This document shows positions 55,370-64,000 of a stretch of DNA of 64,000 nucleotides, piece by piece; position 1 is the stretch's first letter; the number at the start of each line of letters is the position of its first letter. The translations under genes were made by a program, and so were the position numbers. Origin of the DNA: Adiantum capillus-veneris (taxonomy: Eukaryota > Streptophyta > Polypodiopsida > Polypodiales > Pteridaceae); contig CM043942.1 in NCBI GenBank assembly GCA_014529385.2, forward strand, positions 21,620,991 through 21,684,990, in the 5' to 3' direction. The notes under the pieces were generated by a model. It was not told where the DNA came from, ran no database searches, and was given only the letters and a program-made list of their open reading frames with translations.

Positions 55370-55690
55370 AGTCAGTTTATTTTCCTAGGGAGGAGTTTTT
55401 GATAGGATTGGGCAAGAATTTAAACAACAGACGGTTTGGAAATCCAAGCACTTTCAATTAATTGGTGGATGTTTGTATCATTTAGGCTCAAACAACTATG
55501 ATTATGCATAAGTCCAGAAGAGTACGATTGCTAACGTTTAGAAGCACATGTTCAGGACTCGGCATTCCATTGCAAAAAAAAAACATATCAGTGTGAAACA
55601 ATTAGGAGTTTATTGGCCAAATATGTGCGTTGATGTTCATAAGTGTGTTACAAATTGTGCTACATGCAGATCTACACCACCATTAGAACA
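55370..55690 (+). pseudogene. Family A first integrase zinc-binding-like module, copy A3
   Basis: One frame (stops included) reads FQLIGGCLYHLGSNNYDYA, then H-M-F-R-T-R-H and HISVKQLGVYWPNMCVDVHKC, ending VTNCATCR. The pattern H-x5-H-x30-C-x2-C with the G-x-YWP-x-M signature is that of a gypsy integrase zinc domain. A2 retains the start of it (LIGGHLYHLG). A second, better preserved module follows within about 200 bases. Confidence 0.55.
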
Positions 55691-56050
55691 TGCAAATGGA
55701 ATCAATATATAATTGACTACCTAACAACGAGAATGTTTCCTAATTATACCTCTAGAGCACATCAAAGAGCTATAGAAATAGAGGCTTGGGACTTCACATT
55801 GATTGAAAATCAGCTCTATAAGAGAGGAAGGGATAATTATCTCAAGGTATGTGTAATAGAAAGCACGTATCTGCCAATCCTAGAGCAGGCACATGGAGGA
55901 ATAAGCGTAGGCCATTTCTCAGGAGATAAGACAACAAAAATTATCTTAACCGATGGAATATGGTGGCCTACATTACATATGGATGTTGAAGAATACATTA
56001 AAAGATGCGATGCTTGTCAGCGTACCAAAGTGCCAATAAAGAGCGATGGA
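55691..56050 (+). pseudogene. Family A second integrase zinc-binding module, copy A3
   Basis: NQYIIDYLTTRMFPNYTSRA, AIEIEAWDFTLIENQLYKRG, EQAHGGISVGHFSGDKTT and GIWWPTLHMDVEEYIKRCDACQ. This is a complete H-x6-H-x31-C-x2-C integrase zinc domain with its usual upstream linker. It is open in one frame, ending at 56059 where the core continues in another frame. Confidence 0.85.
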
Positions 56051-56700
56051 TACCTTTAAGGCCAATGATGGGAGCTAGAGCTTTCGCTAAGTGGGGTATA
56101 GACTTTGTATGTCCTATTTCACCTCCCTCTTACCGGACTCACACCCAATATATCATTGTTTCCACGGACTATCTCACTAAATGGGATGAAGCAAAAGCCA
56201 CACAAAAAGCTGATGCAAGGACCATTGCGCAGTTTCTCTATGAACATGTCTTTGTTAGATATGGTCTACCAATAGAACTTGTCAGTGATCGTGGCACACA
56301 TTTCATTAATGAAGTTATTGAAAATCTTCTAGATGAATTCATGGTAATTCACAAGAAGTCTGCTACATACCATCCACAGGCTAATGGACAGGCTGAAGCC
56401 ACAAACAAAACCTTGTGCATTGTATTGACCAAAATTGTATCTGATTCAAGAACTGACTGGGATCAAAAGTTGCACTCTACATTGTGGACTTATACGATAG
56501 CTTATAAGGCATCTAATGGAACGACACCGTATAACATGATGTTTGGCCTTAATGCTATTTTTCCCATGGAGTTTTTAATCCCAACTCTAAGGGTAGCTAA
56601 GAAACTAGAATGGACAGGCCATGAATTGTCTTTGAGAATAGACGACCTTGAAAATCTAGATGAGCTCCGCTTGAAAGCTGTAGCTTCTATCTATGCTTAG
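56005..56700 (+). pseudogene. Family A integrase catalytic core, copy A3 (intact triad)
   Basis: 231 open codons: FAKWGIDFVCPISPPSYR (first Asp), YIIVSTDYLTKWDEA, VRYGLPIELVSDRGTHFINE (second Asp), YHPQANGQAEATNKTL (Glu), DWDQKLHSTLWTYTIAYKAS and FGLNAIFPMEFLIPTLRVAK. The DDE triad is intact. The style (LWTY.., G.....P.E) matches Tat/Athila-like gypsy integrases. It ends in a stop at 56698-56700, with the C-terminal domain continuing after it. Confidence 0.9.
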
Positions 56701-56960
56701 AAAAGAAGGCAAAAGGAGTTTTTTGATAAGCATGTACGTTCAAAAGAATTTAAAACAAACAATTAAGTCTAGGTCTATACAGTGAAATAAAATGCCAAGA
56801 AACTTAAAAAGCAAGGGATGGGACCCTTTGTGATAAAAAACCTATCACCAAGTGGGGCTATCAAGCTTGCCATATTAGACGGGGAAGAAATGCCCAATTG
56901 GATTAGTGAATGTAGGCTTGAAAAGTATCACTTGCCACTAACCCAAGACATGCTTTAAAA
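56701..56960 (+). pseudogene. Family A integrase C-terminal GPF domain, copy A3
   Basis: RRQKEFFDKHVRSKEFKT, then three stops, then GPFVIKNLSPSGAIKLAIL and MPNWISECRLEKYHLPL. This aligns closely with A4 and A2. No chromodomain follows. Confidence 0.8.
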
Positions 56961-57099
56961 AATCCATGAAGAGAAGAAACAAAATTAAAAAAACAGTGAA
57001 TAGTCGAAGAAACTCAAGCGGAAGCAAAGGAAGGAATGGCAAAGAGAAAACTTCTACGCCAAAGGAAATAACAAAGACCACCACTACGGATCAATGCGC

Positions 57100-57540
57100 T
57101 CAAAGTAACAGAATTTGATGAAAAGGATACGATGGATCCCACAATCAAAGTGAAGATTGGAAGTAACCAAGTGGAAGCAAGTGTGCTTCTAAATTCAAGA
57201 GCTCAAGGAAATTGTATTTCCTACATCTTATACAAGCAGCTTGCACTTGAGCAAAAGCTCCAACCCACACAACAGGACACTCAAAGTTATTCGGAGCATT
57301 CAATCAAAGCAATGGGATGGACATTCATACTTGTGCAAATTAATCAATTTGTCTATCCACATAAGTTTTATGTGGTAGAAGATAAACCAACGCAACATCC
57401 ATTATTGCTCGATCAGCCATGGCAGAGAAAGTACAATGTAATATTGATTGGAGCTCTGATACAGTCAACATTCAACATGCTAAGGAAAGCCAAGTGGTTT
57501 CATTTGATGCACACAAAGCTAATAAACCATTGGTAGTAGA
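57100..57540 (+). pseudogene. Second protease-like domain downstream of integrase, copy A3
   Basis: An open stretch from 57132: DPTIKVKIGSNQVEASVLLN, then the active-site-like loop LLNSRAQGNCIS (D-T-G-A would be expected; here N-S-R-A), SIKAMGWTFILVQINQFVYP, KFYVVEDK and HPLLLDQPWQRKYNVIL, the last matching the hydrophobic-LGQPW motif of retropepsins. A4 and A2 have the same domain in the same place. It is about 130 residues, a normal retropepsin length. Loss of the catalytic Asp in all three copies could be decay or could mean the domain was never catalytic. Confidence 0.7.
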
Positions 57541-57639
57541 GTCAAGAGATAAGGGCAAACAACCCTTCCTTACATCGATTCAACAATGGATAAAAAAAGA
57601 ACTTCAAAAGAGCTCACTTCTACAATTGTTCCACCCAAG

Positions 57640-58110
57640 GAATTTACGGCCAACAAAGGAAAATTCTAGTGAATATGTCAGGGAAACCCACAAAGCAAAG
57701 GCAGCTGTCACAACCCACAACAGAGCATAAACACATCTGGATCAAGAAAGATGAAGTTGCAAAATTTAGGCAGACCATGCTCAAAGCCGCCTCTAAACTG
57801 ACATATGATACACCCAAAAAATCAAACCCACAGTATACCACAAAAGTATGGGTATCAAAGAGGTTGATTGCAGTTCAAGGAAATTGAGTACAGCTCTCGA
57901 TTCCAAAGAGACAAGGCAAGGAACTCCCTTCTCAGTACAACCCACTAAGATCCAGCTAGGACCAAAGCCCAGAAAACCAAAACAAAACGTGAAGAAGATT
58001 TGGGTACCCAAGAGCTTATGGTGGCAAGCTCAAAAGAGTCAACCTCAAATATGGATTCCTAAACAAAAGACCATGCATATGACATATTCAGTCTGTGGAT
58101 TCACACCATA
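57640..58110 (+). pseudogene. W-[V/I]-P-K repeat tail, copy A3
   Basis: In changing frames: HIWIKKDEVAKF (about 57730), KVWVSKRLIAVQ (about 57845), KKIWVPKSLWWQAQ (about 57990) and PQIWIPKQKTM (about 58045). Linkers are Lys/Gln/Pro/Thr-rich. It ends at a stop at about 58109, after which the 3' UTR begins. Confidence 0.7.
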
Positions 58111-58111
58111 G

Positions 58112-58440
58112 TGCCACTCCACGACACAAGACGGACCAGCAGTACAAGAGAATCCAATGTCAATTAAACAAAGAGCGGCACATTTAGAATGCTTGTTATT
58201 TCACTGCTCTAAAATAGGTTATGCCAAAACAGGAAACCTCAGCATTGAATGCCAATAAGCATATTGCTTATACCCTCCTCTTGCACAACATTGATTGTTT
58301 ACATGCATTGACTGAGTATGTATATAGAGCTACACTACATGGCCTGCATTAGCACAATGTTGATACCCATGCACAACGCATTCCCTAGGGCAATACACCA
58401 TCATTCGAGAGCATTCCAACCACGAGGGAGGGAGGCATTG
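58112..58440 (+). other. Family A 3' UTR and polypurine tract, copy A3
   Basis: Sequence shared with A5 (minus, 47305-47620) includes AGGAAACCTC, CTTATACCC, TCTTGCACAACAT and CATGCATTGACTG. The polypurine tract GAGGGAGGGAGG at 58424-58435 primes plus-strand synthesis in LTR elements. It marks the expected start of the 3' LTR. Confidence 0.65.
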
Positions 58441-60400
58441 CCAATGCGAACTCACAACAAGCATAGAAGAGTCAAAAAAGGGGATTTTTTTCTATGACTT
58501 TGGGTTTTCTTTGTGTTTGATTGCAAAAAAATTTGGTGAACCTGAGTACTTATGCCCTTATTTAATTTGATTCTATAGATATATGAGGACAAACGTCAAA
58601 AATGAGTCTCTATATATGTAAAAATATCAAATTTGTGAGCTAAAATATGATAAAATGGAGCAATCCGACCAAAAATATTACAAATAAATATACATAGCGG
58701 CTTATTGTGTTGTCTTTGAATTAATTTGATTTATTGCTATTTTTAGAAATATATTTTCTATTTTTATTTTAATTTTTTAATTTTTTGAAAAAAACAAAGG
58801 AAAATAGAAAAAGCAGGTGAGATGGTGACATAACAACAAAAGAAAAATACGAGGATGATCAGACCAGTGAATTTGTATGTGCTACATTGCAACCGGTTGC
58901 TTTATCCATCACGCCATCTGCTTGTGTTGATGCTCGCCCATCTCCCTTTGCCTCGTCACCGACTCACCAGCGTTTGTATGGCCCATGCCATCGCCCCTAG
59001 AGAGCCCTCAACAACACTCGCTGCATGTCACCTAGCTGCTGCTCACCCGCGTCACCTGCTGCCTGAGTTTTGACGTCATCAACGGTTACTCGACAACCCT
59101 TGGGGTCTCACAGCCGACATAGCCTTTCGAAGTTAAATTTAGATGCTTTGACTTGTATTAATCTTCACAAAGCCAGTCTCCGATTGGACACACTACCATC
59201 GGGTGCTAGACTTTGCTACTCAACTCCGTTGAAGCTAGATTGTCTAGGACCACCATACAATCCCCTGGCCTCTTGTGATATTTTGGCACTAAGGACGCAT
59301 ACACTCACATTTTAGCATTAAGTTATTCAAGCTTCAAGCATGTCAAGCACTAAACCGGTTCAACAAAGGTGTTCCAAAAACACATCAAGCATTCACGGCA
59401 TTTGTGCTACAACTAAAAATAAAAAATAAAAAGAAATCATAGTACCAAGCCATGCATTTGTACAAGTATTCGGATTTTGTACAAACCTATTGCACCCGTA
59501 TTTGCATGTAAACAAGCACTATATCCACCAATAAGAAGGGGCATGTACCCAATCATTGTTTCCTCAAAGATAATGCTAGCAACCAACAGAATCCTAGAGA
59601 TTCCAATGATAAAGTACACATTGTGGAAGAAGAAGAAGAAGAAGACGATGAAGGGACTATCAACACTGTTTTTATGGGGATGTATTGTAATGGGTTTGGG
59701 ACACTGCCCCAAACCCAAAGTTTGGAGGTAAGAACTACCCTCTTTTGCATCAAATTCCATCATTATGACCCCCATGTAGTTACCCGATGTAACCCATGTT
59801 AAACTCCCTGATCAGAATCTATGCTCCTTCGTGTAAGCTTTAGCTTACGGGGACGTCTGTTGGGATAAGCCGTTTAGCTTACACTCAATACGTTATTAAC
59901 CCTTAAAGCCAAGCACCAACCATGCACCATTATGTGCATGTATGCATCCCACTACATAGATCTCCCTAAACATATGCTTCTTTATAGTCACATGCTATTC
60001 ACTATAGCCACATGATATTTGACCCTTCTCCCACATGTGATGGAAATCACGTTCTAGCATTAAATGCCACCCTCCACTCTGAGCCTATATAAGGCCATAA
60101 TGCTTAGCTTGTAATGTTTCCCTCTTGAATATTATTGATCTACTTAATTTTGGTATTTTGCATTTGTGTTGCTTACGTGAGTTATTAGATTAGTATATTA
60201 AATAAATGCTCTAATTATGGATGCGACTAACCCTTTTCCGCCTTAATTAAAACCTTAAAGAGAATAAGCTCTATAGGGATGCACAAAGGTCTCTTTGAAA
60301 CTTTGTACCCACTAAATTGGTGAAGCTTGTAAACTTCTATCCTATTAGTATATTTGCTGAGCTTTTTCACTCCTTCCTTGTACATGTCGCTAAAATTATG
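58441..60400. other. Probable A3 3' LTR start, then unassigned sequence
   Basis: The first several hundred bases are non-coding and share short words with the same position in A5 and A6. Further on there is an AAG/GAAGAAG microsatellite (59622-59645) and an LTR-like promoter: TGTTGGGATAAG at 59859, a TATA box at 60086 and an AATAAA at about 60203. Ends of an LTR could not be matched to a partner. Confidence 0.4.
60086..60093 (+). promoter_or_regulatory. TATA box, LTR-like
   Basis: TATATAAG sits about 230 bases after a TGTTGGGATAAG that could be an LTR start. It is followed by a TTGAATATTATTGATC tract and AATAAA (about 60203), the layout of U3-R in an LTR. No element body is recognised next to it. 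Confidence 0.4.
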
Positions 60401-60404
60401 TTAG

Positions 60405-60840
60405 TCTACAAATCCCTTTCTATGAAAAGCTTCTTGGTCGAGGCTGGTATGTGAAAGAGGTGGATGGTATATGCTGTGAGATTGCACTTGACACTATGGT
60501 TATTATGGCCACTCAATCGCTTATCATGTCCTTTTGCTACAAGCATTCTCGCTTCATCAGAGGTTGCTACGTGCATATTGATCAAAAGTCAGTGGGTTTG
60601 GAAACAATGTTGTCATAGATGTGGAAGTGGTGGATAAAGACCTCAACCTTGTGACAATGATAACAATAAAGGATCACTGCAACTTGCTCCAGTTCCAACA
60701 TGACATAGTGGAGGAGGTGGTGGAAAACAACCCCTCAAAATTTTATTCTTTTTTGAGCGGATGTAAAGTTATGCAACAAAGGGAGAAGAAAGCTTTTTGT
60801 AGAGATCTTTGTGGCCAAGTTCAAATCGTTTTAATGTATT
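60405..60840 (+). pseudogene. Broken unknown gene fragment
   Basis: Two consecutive frames look coding. The first (about 60427-60620) reads LLGRGWYVKEVDGICCEIAL, IMATQSLIMSFCYKHSRFIRG and YVHIDQKSVGLETML. After a one-base shift at a TAG the second reads VIDVEVVDKDLNLVTMITIKDH, LLQFQHDIVEEVVENNPSKF and KVMQQREKKAFCRDL. Composition is protein-like and unlike neighbouring non-coding DNA. I recognise no family. Confidence 0.35.
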
Positions 60841-61630
60841 GAAAGTCTTCAAAAAAATATATCTTTTGGATAAATACAAATCTTTATTTCAAATGTACAT
60901 TAGTAGTGATAAGTATTTGATTCTCTCTCTCTCACTCACTCACACACACACACACACACACACAACATTGGCCCCAACTTGATAGGTACAAAGAATCATT
61001 TTAATGTATAGATTTAGCATAATGCAATGTATTTGCAAGTACAAATGTAGAGATGGGCAAGGGGCTTAAATGCAATTGTTACAAATATGGGATCAAAATG
61101 TCCTCCAGGTAAAAATCATGAAGATTCCCTTTAAATAAGAGTGGGGAGAGAGTTGTACCAAGTGGATTAAGCAAACCTTTATGCAGTGTGTCATTCATCA
61201 ATAAAGTGTTGTGAGCATCAAAGGGCACATGGATTTGGGAAAAAGGTTTTGAGGTTGCACTTATGACCAAATGGTAACCCTAAGCCAAGGAAGAAGAAAA
61301 CACAAAAATCCCTTGGTGCCTCGATGAACAGTCACCCTCTGATTGACGACCCAAAAAGCACTAAACCCCATGTTGTCTACATCTTGTATATATGGCTCTC
61401 GCAACAACAACACTCCATTAAAGTCCAAACTAATCAGTCTCTACTGCAAACATTGTGTGGAACATTTGAGTAGATAGAAACTAGAATGACTCTTTCATTT
61501 CACTATAGTGGATATTACGAGGACAACCATGTCTACTTGTAGCAAAGGTCTATACTAGATTTCACTATTGTTGAGGTTGTCTTGTCCAATGTTGACATTG
61601 TCTTCTATTTTGTCAAGGTTTTCCTCCTCA
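60841..61630. other. Unassigned sequence
   Basis: No gene seen. It contains a CA/CT microsatellite (60923-60964). Confidence 0.5.
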
Positions 61631-61631
61631 G

Positions 61632-62024
61632 TCAATTGTGCTTCCGCGGTCCTAGACTCATGTGTTTCCCCATGGCAGAGGTTTTTTCTTCTTGAGCTTT
61701 ATGGTCCTTCGTTTGAGACTCGAGCACTATTTCAACCTTAGGAGTCAGGCTCTTCTGTTTGAGGCTTGGGACTCCAGAGAGGTTTGGACTATCCATTGTC
61801 GAGAATTCATGCTCTTTTGTTTGACACTTGGGACTCTTGAGAGGCTTGGGATTACCCATTGTCAAGAATTTGCGGGCACCTTTCTCCTCATTAGCCCCTC
61901 CCTTTGTATGGTGAATATCTTCTTTTTCTTTTTTTGCCTTTTGTTCATCTTGCATTATCTTTTTATGGTCCTCGTCTCCAAATTCTATTGGCTTAGGTCC
62001 CTCACCAGTCATTGTCATCTCCAC
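61632..62024 (-). CDS. Hypothetical Lys/Glu-rich ORF with internal repeats
   Basis: 130 codons on the minus strand: a charged helical segment (DEDHKKIMQDEQKAKKEKED), then two to three degenerate copies of an about 21-residue unit with MGNPKPLKSP, CQTKEHEFSTMDSPN and SQTKDHKAQ phrases. The repeats are visible in DNA with a 62-63-bp period (61750 and 61812). It could be a fragment of a longer gag-like ORF. No family is recognised. Confidence 0.3.
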   Translation of the reverse strand: MEMTMTGEGPKPIEFGDEDHKKIMQDEQKAKKEKEDIHHTKGGANEEKGARKFLTMGNPKPLKSPKCQTKEHEFSTMDSPNLSGVPSLKQKSLTPKVEIVLESQTKDHKAQEEKTSAMGKHMSLGPRKHN

Positions 62025-64000
62025 TACATGATTATCTACGAAGATGTCTTCATGTTAACTAAGCCAACGTCAATTAACAGAAGCTGTTAAAGGCCCTAGC
62101 TTTACAAATCATAATCGCATATGTTTTCTCACTAATTTCACTTGGGTGTTTATGGTTTTGTGGATTTTGGATGTGTGTGCATGAAGCAATGTGTTCCACT
62201 TCTCCTAATTTGATACCAAATCTTGCTAATTGTGTACCTACACACTCTAATTTCACACTAACCCCTTGCTAATTTCACTAATTTTTGTTAACTTACACAC
62301 TAATTTTCTACTAATTGTACCAACATTTTGTGCTTATGCTTTGATATGTGCCTAATTAGAGGCTTGGATTGCATTCTAACAATGTCGGTTTGTGCTAATC
62401 GCTTACTGATTTGTTGAATTTGGAATGGGCTTTGGAGCATCGATGGACGTAGCCTACACATTGTATAATCGGCGATTGGATGGTGCTATTGGATTCAAGA
62501 TTTGTGTGGTATCCTTCGCCATTGTCAAATTTGTGATTTGGAACTTTTGATTTTGTGCATTTGCATGCGTCATAATGCCGAAATTTTCATAGGATCGAAT
62601 GTGCAAATTGATGGTTTCATGTGCGAATGTTTTGTGAATTTGCCTAATTGCATGCTTGGATGGTCAATTGCAATTGTGTGCACTAAAATCAAGTATGTGT
62701 GCATTCTAATTGAGTGTGTGTGCGCACCTAATTTTAGGCACTATTTGCCCTTGTGCGTGCACTAAAGAATCAACGTGTGCATAATGATTTGGCAAATTTG
62801 ATGATGGATTTGTGTTATGGTCATGCCCAATTAGAGATTTGTGAATTTAATTTGCAAATTTGACATGATTAACCCTTGTGTGTGTGCACCTAAAAGTTGG
62901 TAAATATTAGTGTATGTGTGTGTGTGTGTGTGTGCGCGCGTGCCTAAAAAGTGCTTAATGTGCATGATTAATCCCATGTTTGATTGCAAATTTTGAAGTG
63001 TGTAATGGTTAATTGCAATGTTTCCAAGTTCAAAAAAGGGGTTTACACACTTGGATTGTGTCAATTTTTGACCTAAAATTGCCGGTTTAATTGCTTAGTT
63101 TTGATTTTTTACGACAAAATTAATTGACAATTGAATCGATGGATTATTGAGTTTTGATTTGGCTGCACTAATCCCCTTTGTATGGAGAAATTTTTTTAAA
63201 AATCTGGTATAATTTTTGAAAATTTTTGCATTAGTTTTTTTATTAATTCCATAAAAATTTGATAATTTGCAATCTTATTGAGTTGTTTTGTGTGCATAAT
63301 AATAAAATCATTTTGAGTGCTTCATAAAACCCTTTAAAAATCTATAAAAATAAAAAAAATCCATAAATTTTTTACATTTTTTTTTCAAGAGCTGTTAAAA
63401 AACACAAAAATATCCCAAAAAAGTCAAAAAGTTCACAAAAAATAATAAACATAGAAGGGGAGGTGGTGAAAAATAAAAAGGAAGAGAGCAAAAAACGTCA
63501 CGTAGGAACTCACAAGCAACAAGAGGGCGAGCAAAAAAGCCAAAAAGAAAGCAGAAAGATAGAAAAGAAAACCGAGACGAGCAAGCCTTGAGCCGGGTAA
63601 AAATTCCAAAATTGTCAAGAAGAGCAGAAATGATATCAAGCTAAACCCAGAAATCGGATTTGCATCGTCGAAAGCTGACCGGCTAGAAACGTTCACATGA
63701 AGCTCAGTTCGTAATTTTATTTTGATCTCCCCATGACCTCTCAAGTGCTCTCTTCCACCCTAGCCTGCCTGGCTCCCACGCATGCTGCACCTTGCCTGCC
63801 CCACCGCCTCCCACCTGCCACTTTCCTCTCTATACTTGTTGTCTCATCACCCACCACCTGCAAACTAATCGTGTACAAAGCACTCCTGCCTTCTAAACAA
63901 TGAGAGGGAGAGAGAATGAATCCTCTCCTCAAATCCTTTTCTTAACTTTGCACTTGTTAATAGTGGTGTATACCAGGTCAATCCTTATTTTATTCATTAC
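62025..64000. other. Unassigned AT-rich sequence to window end
   Basis: No gene or transposon domain recognised. It has a GT microsatellite (about 62907-62940), repeated GTGTGCACCTAA and TTTGCAAATTTGA words (62700-62900), and long A/T runs at 63.2-63.4 kb. It could be LTR or flanking sequence. Confidence 0.5.

Larger units (their letters stand above)
54605..58440 (+). mobile_element. Ty3/gypsy family A, copy A3 (RT thumb to polypurine tract)
   Basis: The order is RT thumb, RNase H, two zinc-binding-like modules, integrase core, integrase C-terminal domain, second protease-like domain, W-x-P-K tail, 3' UTR and polypurine tract (GAGGGAGGGAGG, 58424-58435). The left edge at about 54605-54612 is a sharp truncation: A2 homology begins at CATGGTTAGA. 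The 3' LTR should start near 58436 but its far end cannot be set. Confidence 0.9.

Noticed and set aside
58855-59315. Two short plus-strand ORFs
   Set aside because: Lie in the probable LTR or flank of A3, with no protein similarity recognised.

Overview
The window looks like repeat-rich nuclear DNA from a land plant with a large genome. It is AT-rich and has long dinucleotide microsatellites. Almost everything recognisable is a decayed retrotransposon: Ty3/gypsy, Ty1/copia, LINE and a tRNA-derived SINE. I found no intact host gene, rRNA, tRNA gene or CRISPR array. The lineage cannot be fixed from sequence alone.

Three element groups matter. Family A (Ty3/gypsy, with integrase and GPF/Y features like the non-chromovirus Tat/Athila side) occurs as six fragments: A1 1-4300 (+), A4 16258-18367 (-), A2 18368-23340 (+), A6 26214-26620 (+), A5 47305-50331 (-) and A3 about 54605-58440 (+). 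Together they give the layout gag, protease, RT, RNase H, integrase, a SECOND protease-like domain, then a basic tail with repeated W-[V/I]-P-K motifs, 3' UTR and polypurine tract. Family B (Ty3/gypsy, chromovirus-like RT and integrase) occurs as B1 4301-8706 (-), with primer-binding site and 5' LTR, and as B2, split between 42528-44610 and 50332-51243 (+). Element C (32135-37499, -) is a near full-length Ty1/copia element with both LTRs.

Layout: 1-4300 A1; 4301-8706 B1 and its repeat-bearing LTR; 8707-10540 unassigned; 10545-14063 (-) a large unrecognised coiled-coil/charged ORF broken mainly by in-frame stops; 14064-16257 non-coding with recurring palindromes; 16258-23340 A4 and A2 joined in opposite orientations; 23341-32134 mostly unassigned, with A6, tandem duplications, microsatellites and a fold-back; 32135-37499 copia C; 37500-41635 unassigned with a SINE; 41636-42440 LINE RT; 42528-51243 B2, interrupted by an LTR (44609-45552), a DEAD-box helicase gene fragment (45724-46029) and A5; 51244-54604 mostly unassigned; 54605-58440 A3; 58441-64000 mostly unassigned with LTR-like promoter sequence and one broken unknown gene.

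The best candidate for something undescribed is the 3' module of family A: a retropepsin-like fold downstream of integrase, fused in one reading frame to a W-x-P-K repeat tail, and seen in several independent copies. Next are the unknown ORF at 10.7-14.1 kb and the helicase fragment beside a retrotransposon LTR.
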